DNA of 14,831 nucleotides, from positions 1-14,831 of the forward strand of contig QFOU01000029.1 of the NCBI GenBank assembly GCA_003241595.1. The letters run 5' to 3'. Within the stretch, counting starts at the first letter, position 1; every line of letters begins with the position of its first letter. Shown here piece after piece: positions 7,248 to 13,051 of this stretch. Position numbers and translations under genes: made by a program. The notes under the pieces were generated by a model. That model was not told where the DNA came from. It did not search any database and saw only the letters and a list, made by a program, of their open reading frames with translations. Origin of the DNA: Pseudomonas fluorescens. GTDB taxonomy: Bacteria > Pseudomonadota > Alphaproteobacteria > UBA2136 > UBA6156.

Positions 7248-7574
7248 ATGAAGCTCCCGCCGTATCATCCCACCCGCCTGATCGGTAATCTTGCTGCAAT
7301 CGTTCTCGCCGCCCTTGGCGCCACCTACCTCTACGACCGCGCCTTGCGCTGGTGGGGCTGGAAGTCGGACGCGTTCTGCTCGACGGTGAGCTTCTTCGCG
7401 CCACTGTCGTTCTCGATTGGAGTGGTGCTGGCCACTCTCGGCGTGCTCATCTGGGCCGTCTCACGCTTCAGGGGCGAGGCCGGAATCGGCTTCATAATCG
7501 GCGGCGCGATCCTCTCGGTACTGCCGACCATCATGCCGCGATATTTCGACTGGGAGTGTATACTGACGCCCTGA
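7248..7574 (+). CDS. Small three-helix membrane protein of the mobilisation region
   Basis: 108 residues from ATG 7248. I do not recognise the family. Three hydrophobic segments are visible: about 12-31 (IGNLAAIVLAALGATYLY), 50-72 (PLSFSIGVVLATLGVLIWAV) and 80-97 (GFIIGGAILSVLPTIM). A basic N-terminus and a short loop with DRALRWW follow inner-membrane patterns. The frame extends upstream to a GTG at 7161, but that codon lies inside the nic core and the extra part is Cys/Pro-rich, so ATG 7248 is preferred although its ribosome site is poor. The gene is divergent from the relaxase across oriT, the place where MobQ plasmids often keep accessory mob genes. A role in transfer or entry exclusion is only a guess. 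Confidence 0.6.
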   Translation: MKLPPYHPTRLIGNLAAIVLAALGATYLYDRALRWWGWKSDAFCSTVSFFAPLSFSIGVVLATLGVLIWAVSRFRGEAGIGFIIGGAILSVLPTIMPRYFDWECILTP

Positions 7575-7950
7575 AAAAAATCGCGCGGCGCTTCGCGCCC
7601 GAAGCGGGGGCAAGCCCCCTGCACCCCCTCCCTGCCTCAAGCCTGTATCGTGCTTGACCTACCCTGTGGGGGCTGTCTGCCCCCACACCCCCGAGGATAT
7701 TTCAGAAAGGGTTAGGAGGGATTTGGCGTGTGCGTATGGGCAACCCACCATTTTGATAGCAAAAATGCTTCTACGGTCGTCCTGTGGGCTGCTGTGTGGT
7801 CGCCGGAGGGTTCACCCTTGGCAGAATGCCAACGCTGTGATTCAATGCTGGCACGGTACAGGCTGGGAAGCCGATGACCGTAAAGGGTTAGGATGCCATC
7901 GGGGAAACTCGGTGGCATTCGCCATTGATGGACATCGCCGACACCGACAA
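7575..7950. other. Gene-free structured region between mobilisation and replication modules
   Basis: No convincing gene lies here; open frames on both strands (7654-8025 plus, 7712-7957 minus) have poor composition. It holds several strong dyads: GGGGGCAAGCCCCC (about 7605-7619); TGTGGGGGC-TGTCT-GCCCCCACA (7665-7687, a perfect 9-bp stem with 5-nt loop); TTGGCA-GAA-TGCCAA (7818-7832); and ATGCCATCG with CGGTGGCAT (7893-7918, 9 pairs including one G-T, 8-nt loop). AAAGGGTTAGGA occurs twice in direct repeat (7706-7717 and 7882-7893). The first two dyads may end transcription or protect the mRNA of the small membrane protein, although no T-run follows. Confidence 0.5.
7665..7687. terminator. GC-rich hairpin, possible terminator
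   Basis: A perfect 9-bp stem (TGTGGGGGC / GCCCCCACA) with the loop TGTCT lies 91 nt after the stop of the small membrane protein. No U-tract follows, so it is at best a factor-assisted terminator or a 3'-end stabiliser. Confidence 0.35.
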
Positions 7951-7954
7951 AAAA

Positions 7955-8070
7955 CAAAATCCAGATTTAAAGAAATCAGGCGCAGCCTGTTTTATCTTAT
8001 TTTCTATGTTTTATATAAGTTTTAAATAAGTTTTAGGCGCAAAAAGTGACAAATTCAGCATAACTATCAA
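7955..8070. other. AT-rich segment beside iterons, probable DNA unwinding element
   Basis: This stretch is markedly richer in A+T than the rest of the plasmid, with runs such as TTTTATCTTATTTTCTATG. The 10-mer ATAAGTTTTA occurs twice, 11 bp apart (8015-8024 and 8026-8035). It directly abuts the iteron block, the usual place for the melting region of an iteron origin. I could not pick out a clear DnaA box by eye. Confidence 0.5.
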
Positions 8071-8084
8071 GATGTTGCGAAGTT

Positions 8085-8306
8085 GCCGTGTCGCTGATGT
8101 ACGGCTTGTCGTCGGCGATGTACGATTTGTCGTCGGTAAAGTACGGCTTGTCGTCGGCGATGTACGGAAAAATGTCGGCCAAATACGAAAAGGCCAGTTT
8201 TTCCGACAAAATCGATTCTTCGCGAAACACAAGGCTCCGCGCCATTTTTTGTCGTCGGTCATGTACGGATGAGCGCGACAAAAATATGTCGTCGGCGAAG
8301 AACGAC
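8085..8306 (+). repeat. oriV: Iteron array of the replication origin (seven 21-bp units)
   Basis: The 21-bp unit has the consensus TTGTCGTCGGCGATGTACGG plus one variable base. Five units are strictly tandem with a 21-bp period (8085, 8106, 8127, 8148, 8169); the first and fifth are degenerate. Two more lie apart at 8249-8269 and 8286-8306. The decamer CCGACAAAAT, resembling an inverted part-iteron, occurs at 8203-8212 and 8311-8320, the latter touching the repA stop. The spacing equals two helical turns, as expected for Rep binding on one DNA face. The array lies downstream of repA, not upstream. Because 21 is a multiple of three, the array also translates into a repetitive peptide that should not be annotated as a protein. 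Confidence 0.85.
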
Positions 8307-8319
8307 TGGCCCGACAAAA

Positions 8320-9540
8320 TCAGGCGTCGGCGAGTAGATCGACCGGCGCCGTCAGCTCGTCGTCCTTGCGGCGGCGCATGTAGAGCATCTGCTCCTCTCT
8401 GCCCTCTTCCAGCGACAGATCGTAGTCGGGCAGCGGGAAGGCCTGCGTGCGCTTCACGAACTCGCGCAGATCATAGGCGAACTTCCGCAGCTCCTGCTCC
8501 GACCCACTGCGCTTGTGCAATTCGCGCAGACCATAGCGGGCTTCGTCTCTACCTGCGGCCTTGCGTGCAAGGCGGTAGATGAAGCGGCCTATGGCGGAGC
8601 TAATCAGGAAGTAGTCGTGATTGAGGGTGAGCAACGGCAGTTTTTTTTCGTTGCGCACCACGCTGGTGTATACCCAGTCGGGAATGGTGATCTCGACGGT
8701 TTCGATCTTGTTCGCGCCGGTACGACTGACGACGCTATAACCGCTGATCAGAGGGCGGCTGTCCACCTGACGGCGCTTGCCGCCGGACAGGTTCACGACC
8801 TTGATCGTGGTATTGGCGAGGCGATCCAAAGCCGCCTCCAAGTCCTCGTAGGCTTTGCCGCCATTGGAACGGCGGCAGAATTTGAGGATGTGCGAAGCGC
8901 TGGGGCGGTATACCTTCGGCGGCACGGTCGGACGCAAGCCCTTGGCCTCGTCGCGCCGGTATTGCTGCACTTCCTCGGCCAGATAGGACACCATGTTCAG
9001 GAAGATGTCGTAATCGAACACCGTCGCCAGCCCGCTTTCGGCGCCGCCCTCGATCGTGATCAGGCTGTCTTTCAGCTCGTACTTGATGACGCCCCTGTTG
9101 GCGCGTTTGCTCAGGCTGAACGGCGCCACGTCCATCAGGTTCACGTCATCCTTAAGGGGCGCGTCGTACACGGTGGGCACGAAAAACATGAACTGCGCAT
9201 CGTCGGGCGGCGGGGCGCGGAGCACGCGCTTACGCGCGGTCTCGTTGAACAACGCGCCGGTCACATCGGCCTCGATGCTGGAATTACGGATATTCTCGCC
9301 CAGACTGCGCAGGGCACGGTTCAAGGGGCCAACGGCATCATCCAGCTTGAGGTCGGCCCAGACGCGGCGGCTGTAATAGCGGCGCAGGCGGCTGAGTGCG
9401 TCCTTGTCTAGCACGATCGTTTCGCGCTGGTGGGTTTGGGTGAACTCGTCCGCAAGCGTTTGCAGGTAGGCGTTCTTTTCATGCAGCGTGAGTGTGCCGA
9501 ACTGTTCGCGCGGCATGAGGTTGAGCTTGGGAGTTGTCAT
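8320..9540 (-). CDS. repA: Replication initiator protein A (RepA)
   Basis: 406 residues from ATG 9540, with AGGG 7 nt upstream. It matches in overall character the replication initiator protein A family of proteobacterial plasmids: a short N-terminal segment, the region FNETARKRVLRAPPPDDAQF, then PFSLSKRANRGVIKYEL and GLATVFDYDIFLNMVSYL. The central part, YRPSASHILKFCRR with YEDLEAALDRLANTTIKV, fits a winged-helix DNA-binding domain. The C-terminal part has ISSAIGRFIYRLARKAAG and GLRELHKRSGSEQELRKFAYDLREF, a second winged-helix-like region. It should bind the iterons at 8085-8306 just past its stop and open the origin. Upstream (9585-9625) lie TTTTACG-type dyads that may control repA. The family call comes from recalled motifs, not a search. 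Confidence 0.9.
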   Translation of the reverse strand: MTTPKLNLMPREQFGTLTLHEKNAYLQTLADEFTQTHQRETIVLDKDALSRLRRYYSRRVWADLKLDDAVGPLNRALRSLGENIRNSSIEADVTGALFNETARKRVLRAPPPDDAQFMFFVPTVYDAPLKDDVNLMDVAPFSLSKRANRGVIKYELKDSLITIEGGAESGLATVFDYDIFLNMVSYLAEEVQQYRRDEAKGLRPTVPPKVYRPSASHILKFCRRSNGGKAYEDLEAALDRLANTTIKVVNLSGGKRRQVDSRPLISGYSVVSRTGANKIETVEITIPDWVYTSVVRNEKKLPLLTLNHDYFLISSAIGRFIYRLARKAAGRDEARYGLRELHKRSGSEQELRKFAYDLREFVKRTQAFPLPDYDLSLEEGREEQMLYMRRRKDDELTAPVDLLADA

Positions 9541-9584
9541 GCTCTAACCCTACTCTGTGCCTGCGGTTTGGCCAAGCGATTGTC

Positions 9585-9625
9585 TGTAAAACTGCATAAT
9601 CGTAAATACGATTTTACGCTTTTGC
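9585..9625. promoter_or_regulatory. TTTTACG-type dyad between repA and parG-like gene
   Basis: TGTAAAAC (from 9585) is followed by CGTAAA-TACGAT-TTTACG (9601-9618), a 6-bp inverted repeat that overlaps the stop codon of the RHH gene and precedes repA. The same motif recurs upstream of parA, within parA, at 10641-10660 and near the resolvase gene. It is probably an operator or partition site bound by the RHH protein. Confidence 0.5.
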
Positions 9626-9886
9626 GTCGGGAAATTCACGTTCAAGCATGTCGCGGATGACATCGGCCATCTTGGCGCCACGCGCCACGCACTGCATCTT
9701 GATCCGTTTGTGCAGGCTTTCGGTGACATCGATGGTGAACCGCTTCATCGTCTCGGCTTCACGCAAGGCAACCACCTTGGCCGGTGCAGCTAGTTCGGCT
9801 TCCGACACGTCGGGCGTGCGGGCGTTGACCCACTGGTCGGCGGCGCTGTTCGTCTTGACCGGCATTTTCATAGCTACCTTTTTCAT
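9614..9886 (-). CDS. ParG-like ribbon-helix-helix partition protein
   Basis: 90 residues from ATG 9886. The N-terminal ~45 residues are polar and look unstructured (MKKVAMKMPVKTNSAADQW). The C-terminal half reads as one RHH unit: a beta strand TMKRFTIDV (47-54), then helices at about 57-69 (SLHKRIKMQCVARG) and 73-84 (MADVIRDMLERE). This is the layout of ParG of TP228: a mobile tail that stimulates ParA/ParF ATPase, and an RHH dimer that binds the centromere and represses the operon. The start overlaps the parA stop by 4 nt (ATGA at 9886-9883), so the pair is translationally coupled. Its likely sites are the TTTTACG repeats nearby. The role is inferred from architecture and neighbourhood. Confidence 0.8.
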   Translation of the reverse strand: MKKVAMKMPVKTNSAADQWVNARTPDVSEAELAAPAKVVALREAETMKRFTIDVTESLHKRIKMQCVARGAKMADVIRDMLEREFPDAKA

Positions 9887-10527
9887 GCGGCTTTCTTCTC
9901 CTTGTTTGTGGCTAGCGATTTCGCCAGCGCAGCGATTTCGCGCGCGGCTTCGCTGTTCGGCTCGGCTTCCATTACCGCCAGCCCCTGCCCCGCGCTCTCG
10001 GCGTAAATGACACGCTGGTGTAGCGGGCTTTTCAGTACGGGCACGCCCTCGAACTGGGCCAAAGCATCACCCACATCACGACCGATCGCCGTATTTGCGA
10101 TTTTACGATTAATCACAAAAGCGGCTTTCAGGTCGGGTTTGAACTGCTGGGCTTCCTGAATGAGCGCAACGGTGTCGGACGCAGCCCAGATGTCATAGGG
10201 CGATGGCTGCACGGGGATCAGCACAAGATCGCTGGCAAGGATGGCGGCACGCCCCAACTCGTTGACGCGCGGGGCGCCGTCAATGATGACCATCTGGTAG
10301 TCTTGGGCGATCTCCGGCAGGTCGCGGTGAAGGGTCGGCTTCGCCATGCCGATGACAGGGAACAACGGTTCGGCGTCTCGGGCGGTAGACCATTGCAGGG
10401 CGCTGCCCTGCGGATCGGCATCGACCAGAAGGACGCGCAGGCCCGACTTGGCATACGTCGCGGCCAAGTTGATGGCGATCGTGGTTTTGCCCACGCCACC
10501 TTTTTGATTCAGCACCCCGATGATCAT
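9883..10527 (-). CDS. parA: ParA/ParF-type partition ATPase
   Basis: 214 residues from ATG 10527, with AAAGG 7 nt upstream. Deviant Walker A NQKGGVGKTT (residues 7-16; K9 and K14), A' motif VLLVDADPQGSALQW (about 33-47) and Walker B MVIIDGAPRV are all visible. It has no N-terminal helix-turn-helix, so it belongs to the small type Ib ParAs such as ParF, which pair with an RHH protein; that partner follows directly with a 4-nt overlap. It should use ATP-driven gradients on the nucleoid to segregate plasmid copies. The gene itself contains GCGATTTTACGATTAATC (10097-10114), the motif otherwise found in the surrounding noncoding DNA. Confidence 0.93.
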   Translation of the reverse strand: MIIGVLNQKGGVGKTTIAINLAATYAKSGLRVLLVDADPQGSALQWSTARDAEPLFPVIGMAKPTLHRDLPEIAQDYQMVIIDGAPRVNELGRAAILASDLVLIPVQPSPYDIWAASDTVALIQEAQQFKPDLKAAFVINRKIANTAIGRDVGDALAQFEGVPVLKSPLHQRVIYAESAGQGLAVMEAEPNSEAAREIAALAKSLATNKEKKAA

Positions 10528-10540
10528 GGCGTCGCCTTTC

Positions 10541-10665
10541 TGTAAAATCTGATTTCCAGTTTTACGATTACACGATTAAACGTTTCTTACCATGGCGGCC
10601 AAAGCAAAGGCCTAGAGGCCTGTGCCGTGTGGGCCACAAATACGCTTTTACGATTTTACGATGAT
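10541..10665. promoter_or_regulatory. parA upstream region, candidate centromere/operator
   Basis: Between parA and the divergent gene at 10717 lie two motif clusters. One is GTAAAA-TCTGATTTCCAG-TTTTAC (10542-10565 region), an inverted pair followed by CGATTACACGATTAAACG. The other, at 10641-10665, is CTTTTACGATTTTACGATGA, a tandem pair of TTTTACG. In TP228-type systems the centromere lies just upstream of parF, so this is the best parS/parH-like candidate. A -35/-10 pair for parA must overlap the first cluster, but I cannot choose one with confidence. Confidence 0.55.
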
Positions 10666-10716
10666 GATGTGAGCATTCTGCTTGCCCCTTAATGGGCGGG
10701 GGTGCATCATCTCCCC

Positions 10717-11118
10717 ATGACGCGCGTGCTGGTTCCCGAAGTTGGTTTGCCCGATGGGCTAGATTTGGGGAACGCGCTGACAACTCCCCGCGAATGGGTG
10801 GCCAATCCCAAGGCGGTCGCGGCGCAACCCTTCGCCAAGCCGGACATCCATGCTGCTTATCATGCCAGCGGGCGCTGGCAGGACATCGCGCCGATGTTCA
10901 CCGTTCAGTACGCCGCCAAGACAGCGCTGGAGATCATGCTCGAGCTGGGGGAGGGGGTGTATTTCCCGTGGGCGGTCAAGCCTGACGCCAAATCGGGCTG
11001 TCTGGTATGGGTGGCGGACGTGGCCGAAGGGCCGTATGTCCGCCACATCCGTATCTATCGCACGCATGACGAGGCTGCGCGTGACAACGCAGTGCTTACC
11101 GATAGCTGTCAGACGTAG
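10717..11118 (+). CDS. Unrecognised 133-residue protein
   Basis: Not recognised. From ATG 10717 it reads MTRVLVPEVGLPDGLDLGNA, then a helix-rich middle (YAAKTALEIMLELGEGVYFP) and a beta-type C-terminus (GCLVWVADVAEGPYVRHIRI, then YRTHDEAARDNAV). There is no membrane segment. An in-frame GTG at 10702 could add five residues (MHHLP); a G-rich stretch at 10694-10701 lies too close to GTG 10702 and rather far from ATG 10717, so the start is not certain. It is divergent from parA across the TTTTACG region and overlaps the end of the zinc-finger gene on the opposite strand by 10 nt (11109-11118). Probably real from its codon and residue composition. Confidence 0.6.
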   Translation: MTRVLVPEVGLPDGLDLGNALTTPREWVANPKAVAAQPFAKPDIHAAYHASGRWQDIAPMFTVQYAAKTALEIMLELGEGVYFPWAVKPDAKSGCLVWVADVAEGPYVRHIRIYRTHDEAARDNAVLTDSCQT

Positions 11119-11291
11119 CCCGTCCCGTTGCAGTAGGTGCAACACATGATGCCTGCGCCGTTGCCACCCCTGCCGCAAGCCTTGCAACGGATGCTCTCGC
11201 CGTCCCGTGTGTTCACGAAACCAGATCCGCCGCAATAGATGCAGTCGATCGTGCCGTGCGTGCTGCATTTTTCGCATGGACGTTTTGCCAT
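11109..11291 (-). CDS. Stand-alone DnaJ-type zinc-finger protein, 60 residues
   Basis: The whole protein is a DnaJ cysteine-rich domain. It has four CxxC repeats at C6-C9 (CEKCSTHG), C17-C20 (CIYCGGSG), C36-C39 (CKACGRGG) and C51-C54 (CTYCNGTG), the second and fourth fitting CxxCxGxG exactly. The arrangement suggests two zinc sites, with C6/C9 pairing with C51/C54 and C17/C20 with C36/C39, as in DnaJ. There is no J domain and no substrate-binding domain. ATG 11291 has a strong ribosome site (CCGGAGG, 6 nt upstream). Such small proteins occur on phages and plasmids, but their role is not known to me; chaperone-like or protein-binding activity is only inferred. It may be co-transcribed with the upstream gene at 11657-11307, 15 nt away. 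Confidence 0.8.
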   Translation of the reverse strand: MAKRPCEKCSTHGTIDCIYCGGSGFVNTRDGESIRCKACGRGGNGAGIMCCTYCNGTGYV

Positions 11292-11306
11292 GGTTTGCCT
11301 CCGGTA

Positions 11307-11657
11307 TCAGAGGCGCTTCGGCGCCAGTTTAATCAAGGCCGCAATGAACTTGAAAAGGCCTCCGGCTACCGCCATGCCGACCGCTGCCCCGTTCGATCCT
11401 GACGAGCCGCTGCCAAAGTCTGGCGGCAACTGTGCGTCGGCGCCCTTACTGACGCGATGGTTGTAAAGGGCGTCCCATACCCAGCGATTGACATCGACAT
11501 TCGCCGTTGTGCGGCCATAGACATAAGCCTCAACTGATGGGCGGATAGCTTGCGGCACGACATCCGCACGGCCCGCTTTGACAGCGGCGATGTAACGGCT
11601 GACGAAGATCGGCGAGAAGTTATCTGCGTATGCTTTTGCACCTGCATTTACAGCCAT
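11307..11657 (-). CDS. Unrecognised 116-residue protein with hydrophobic C-terminus
   Basis: Not recognised. ATG 11657 has a good ribosome site (GGGGGA, 6 nt upstream). The N-terminal ~75 residues are helical and soluble (AYADNFSPIFVSRYIAAVKA; VDVNRWVWDALYNHRVSKG). A Gly/Ser linker (about 82-90, GSGSSGSNG) leads into a hydrophobic C-terminal helix (AAVGMAVAGGLFKFIAALIK) ending in basic residues. This could be a tail anchor or a small pore-like segment. The next gene downstream, the zinc-finger protein, starts 15 nt after its stop, so the two probably form one transcript. Confidence 0.65.
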   Translation of the reverse strand: MAVNAGAKAYADNFSPIFVSRYIAAVKAGRADVVPQAIRPSVEAYVYGRTTANVDVNRWVWDALYNHRVSKGADAQLPPDFGSGSSGSNGAAVGMAVAGGLFKFIAALIKLAPKRL

Positions 11658-11713
11658 AGAAAATCCCCCAGATGGCCATGATCACGCAGGGATAATTCCG
11701 CACCCAACAATTG

Positions 11714-11748
11714 AAAACAAGAGCAATTCGGGCAACTAAACTTGTTTT
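11714..11748 (-). terminator. Weak AT-rich hairpin after the resolvase gene
   Basis: AAAACAAG (11714-11721) pairs with CTTGTTTT (11741-11748) to give an 8-bp, AT-rich stem. On the minus strand, 80-110 nt after the resolvase stop, its right arm ends in TTTT. On the plus strand it is followed by TTATTTTT. Possible but weak terminator. Confidence 0.25.
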
Positions 11749-11757
11749 TTATTTTTA

Positions 11758-11820
11758 AGTAAAATCGGCCGATGCAGTGCAATTTTACGCTTTTACGACG
11801 AATCGTAAATCCGATTTTAA
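11758..11820. promoter_or_regulatory. TTTTACG repeat cluster beside the resolvase gene
   Basis: ATTTTACGCTTTTACGACG (11782-11800) is followed by TCGTAAATCCGATTTTA. Within it, TTTACGA-CGAA-TCGTAAA (11792-11809) is a perfect 7-bp inverted repeat with a 4-base centre. An outlying AGTAAAATC lies at 11759. It has the same motif as the clusters at 9585-9625, 10541-10582 and 10641-10665, and lies between the resolvase stop and the start of the 116-residue gene. Confidence 0.5.
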
Positions 11821-11825
11821 GGCGC

Positions 11826-12395
11826 TTAATCAGCTAAAGCCCTATAAATGCTTGCGGGTGCTACACTATACGAGCGGGCAAGATCGGCCACGCTCTCGCC
11901 GCTCTCCTTGCGACTGCGGATCTCGCGTTGCTGGTGGGGTGTGAGTTTTGAGGGGCGCCCCATATGTTGTCCGCGTTCCTTGGCGCGTGTCCGGCCCTCG
12001 CTGGTGCGGGTGCGGATCAGGTCACGCTCGACATCCGCCAGACCGCCCAGCACGGCAATCATCATCCGTCCCGTGCTGGTCGAGGTATCGGCCCACGGCT
12101 CGGCAAGGGACAGGAACTGCCCACCGGCATCCACAACCTGCTTGATGATGGCGAACAGCTCGAACGTCGATCGGGCGAGGCGGTCGATCCGCGTCACCAC
12201 CAACACGTCGCCGCGTTGTATGGCTTTGAGGAGGCGGGGCAGCTCTTTGCGGTTGGCGACGGCGCCGCTCACCTTCTCGCGGTACACGATCGCGCAGCCT
12301 GCGGCAGCAAGCTGTTCGAGCTGGGCCTCTAGGGTCTGGCCCACGGTGCTGACGCGGGCGTAGCCAAGGCGGCGAGGGGAGAGCGTTTCGGTCAT
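11826..12395 (-). CDS. Serine recombinase (resolvase/invertase family)
   Basis: 189 residues from ATG 12395. The catalytic domain starts GYARVSTVGQTLEAQLEQL, with nucleophile S16 and R14, and continues with YREKVSGAVANRKEL, GDVLVVTRIDRLARST (the conserved R-DRLAR motif) and GGLADVERDLIRTRTSEG on the long E helix. A C-terminal helix-turn-helix is visible (ESVADLARSYSVAPASIYRAL). The length is typical of Tn3-type resolvases and Hin-type invertases. No transposase gene, transposon ends or invertible segment is visible, so resolving plasmid multimers is the likeliest role. The region upstream has nested dyads that could be its res site. The alternative is a remnant of a transposon. Confidence 0.93.
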   Translation of the reverse strand: MTETLSPRRLGYARVSTVGQTLEAQLEQLAAAGCAIVYREKVSGAVANRKELPRLLKAIQRGDVLVVTRIDRLARSTFELFAIIKQVVDAGGQFLSLAEPWADTSTSTGRMMIAVLGGLADVERDLIRTRTSEGRTRAKERGQHMGRPSKLTPHQQREIRSRKESGESVADLARSYSVAPASIYRALAD

Positions 12396-12398
12396 ATC

Positions 12399-12467
12399 TT
12401 TTGAGAATCGTAACCCGTTGAGGAATCACGGGCAAGCTAATTTCTCAAAAGTCTTGATTTGTGAGAA
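12399..12467. promoter_or_regulatory. Dyad-rich region upstream of resolvase, candidate res site
   Basis: TTTTGAGAA (12399-12407) and TTCTCAAAA (12442-12450) form a perfect 9-bp inverted repeat. Nested inside are CCCGT (12414-12418) and ACGGG (12428-12432). A further direct copy, TTGTGAGAA, lies at about 12459-12467, and GTGAGAAAA falls between the -35 and -10 of the divergent gene (12535-12543). Resolvase genes commonly have res just upstream, so this is the place to expect it. The same sites may let the resolvase or the divergent RHH protein control both promoters. Confidence 0.5.
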
Positions 12468-12522
12468 TGCGCCCTCCACTCATCGGCTTCTTAAAATTCT
12501 CCTTAAAATACTTAAATTGCTA

Positions 12523-12551
12523 TTGACACTAAAAGTGAGAAAAGACATATT
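12523..12551 (+). promoter_or_regulatory. Sigma70-like promoter of the RHH/RAMA-like gene
   Basis: A perfect -35 TTGACA (12523-12528) and, 17 bp later, CATATT (12546-12551) as -10; TATTAT two bases on is an alternative. The spacer holds GTGAGAAAA, a copy of the motif upstream of the resolvase. The start ATG 12580 follows 28 nt later with AAAGGG as ribosome site. Confidence 0.65.
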
Positions 12552-12579
12552 ATCCCCATAAACAGGGAAAGGGCTCATT

Positions 12580-12963
12580 ATGGCTACTATTGATGTCGAC
12601 TTTGAAGTTTTCAAAGCATTGACCAACCGCCGTGCAACGGAGGCTGTGTCTTACAATGATGTGCTACGGGAGATGTTGGGCCTCGAAGATGCCCCTGCCA
12701 CGCCAGTGGTGGCGACCGCTGGGTGGACTTGGAAGGGTGTGACGCTTCCGGAGGGGACTGAAATTAAGGCTGAATATAAAGGCAAGGCTTACACGGCTAA
12801 AATTGAGGGCGGTAAGTGGGTGCAAGATGGTAAAACTCACACCAGCCCTTCGGCGGCAGCTCATGCCATAACCGGCTCCGGTGTTAATGGCTGGTGGTTC
12901 TGGTTTGTGAAGCGCCCAAGTGACGCAACGTGGCATCAGATGGGGAAATTGCGTGCTGCCTAG
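12580..12963 (+). CDS. Small DNA-binding protein: SeqA/RHH-like N-terminus plus RAMA-like C-terminal domain
   Basis: 127 residues from ATG 12580. Residues 1-35 (MATIDVDFEVFKALTNRR, then SYNDVLREMLGL) follow the pattern of the SeqA N-terminal/RHH fold: a short beta strand with two helices. After a linker, residues ~48-125 read GWTWKGVTLPEGTEIKAEYK, KAYTAKIEGGKWV, SPSAAAHAITGSGVNGWWFW and KRPSD. This is a small beta-rich domain with the PSAAAxxITGxxVNGWxFW signature that I associate with RAMA-like (methylase-associated) domains; the family name is from memory. Such domains are predicted to sense modified DNA or serve as modification-linked adaptors. The gene precedes the Shedu nuclease by 88 nt on the same strand, under a strong-looking promoter. 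Its role as repressor or sensor for Shedu is inferred. Confidence 0.75.
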   Translation: MATIDVDFEVFKALTNRRATEAVSYNDVLREMLGLEDAPATPVVATAGWTWKGVTLPEGTEIKAEYKGKAYTAKIEGGKWVQDGKTHTSPSAAAHAITGSGVNGWWFWFVKRPSDATWHQMGKLRAA

Positions 12964-12971
12964 CCAGCTCT

Positions 12972-13004
12972 CGGCACGCTACAGAAACATCCTGCGGCGT
13001 GCCG
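12972..13004 (+). other. Hairpin between RHH/RAMA-like gene and Shedu gene
   Basis: CGGCACGC (12972-12979) and GCGTGCCG (12997-13004) form a perfect 8-bp stem with a 17-nt loop, directly after the stop at 12963. No T-run follows. It could attenuate read-through into the nuclease gene or mark a separate 5' leader. Confidence 0.45.
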
Positions 13005-13051
13005 CCTCAAAGAATAACGTGTTATAAAACCTACACGGGAGAGATTTCACT

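Noticed and set aside
7654..8025. Plus-strand open frame of 123 residues in the origin region (and minus 7712-7957)
   Set aside because: Neither has a ribosome site or convincing composition, and both run through hairpins and AT-rich origin DNA.
8085..8306. CRISPR array
   Set aside because: The units are contiguous with a 21-bp period and no unique spacers, and no cas genes are present. They are iterons.
8033..8582. Repetitive proteins on both strands (plus 8088-8582, minus 8033-8317) with repeats such as MYGLSSA
   Set aside because: They are translations of the 21-bp iterons: 21 is divisible by three, so any open frame looks like a repeat protein.
8515..9411. Plus-strand open frame of 298 residues
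   Set aside because: Antisense to repA. It is Gly/Val/Ala/His-rich without any family character.
11826..12395. A transposon carrying the resolvase
   Set aside because: I found no transposase gene, no terminal inverted repeats and no target duplication around it. Plasmid multimer resolution explains it better.
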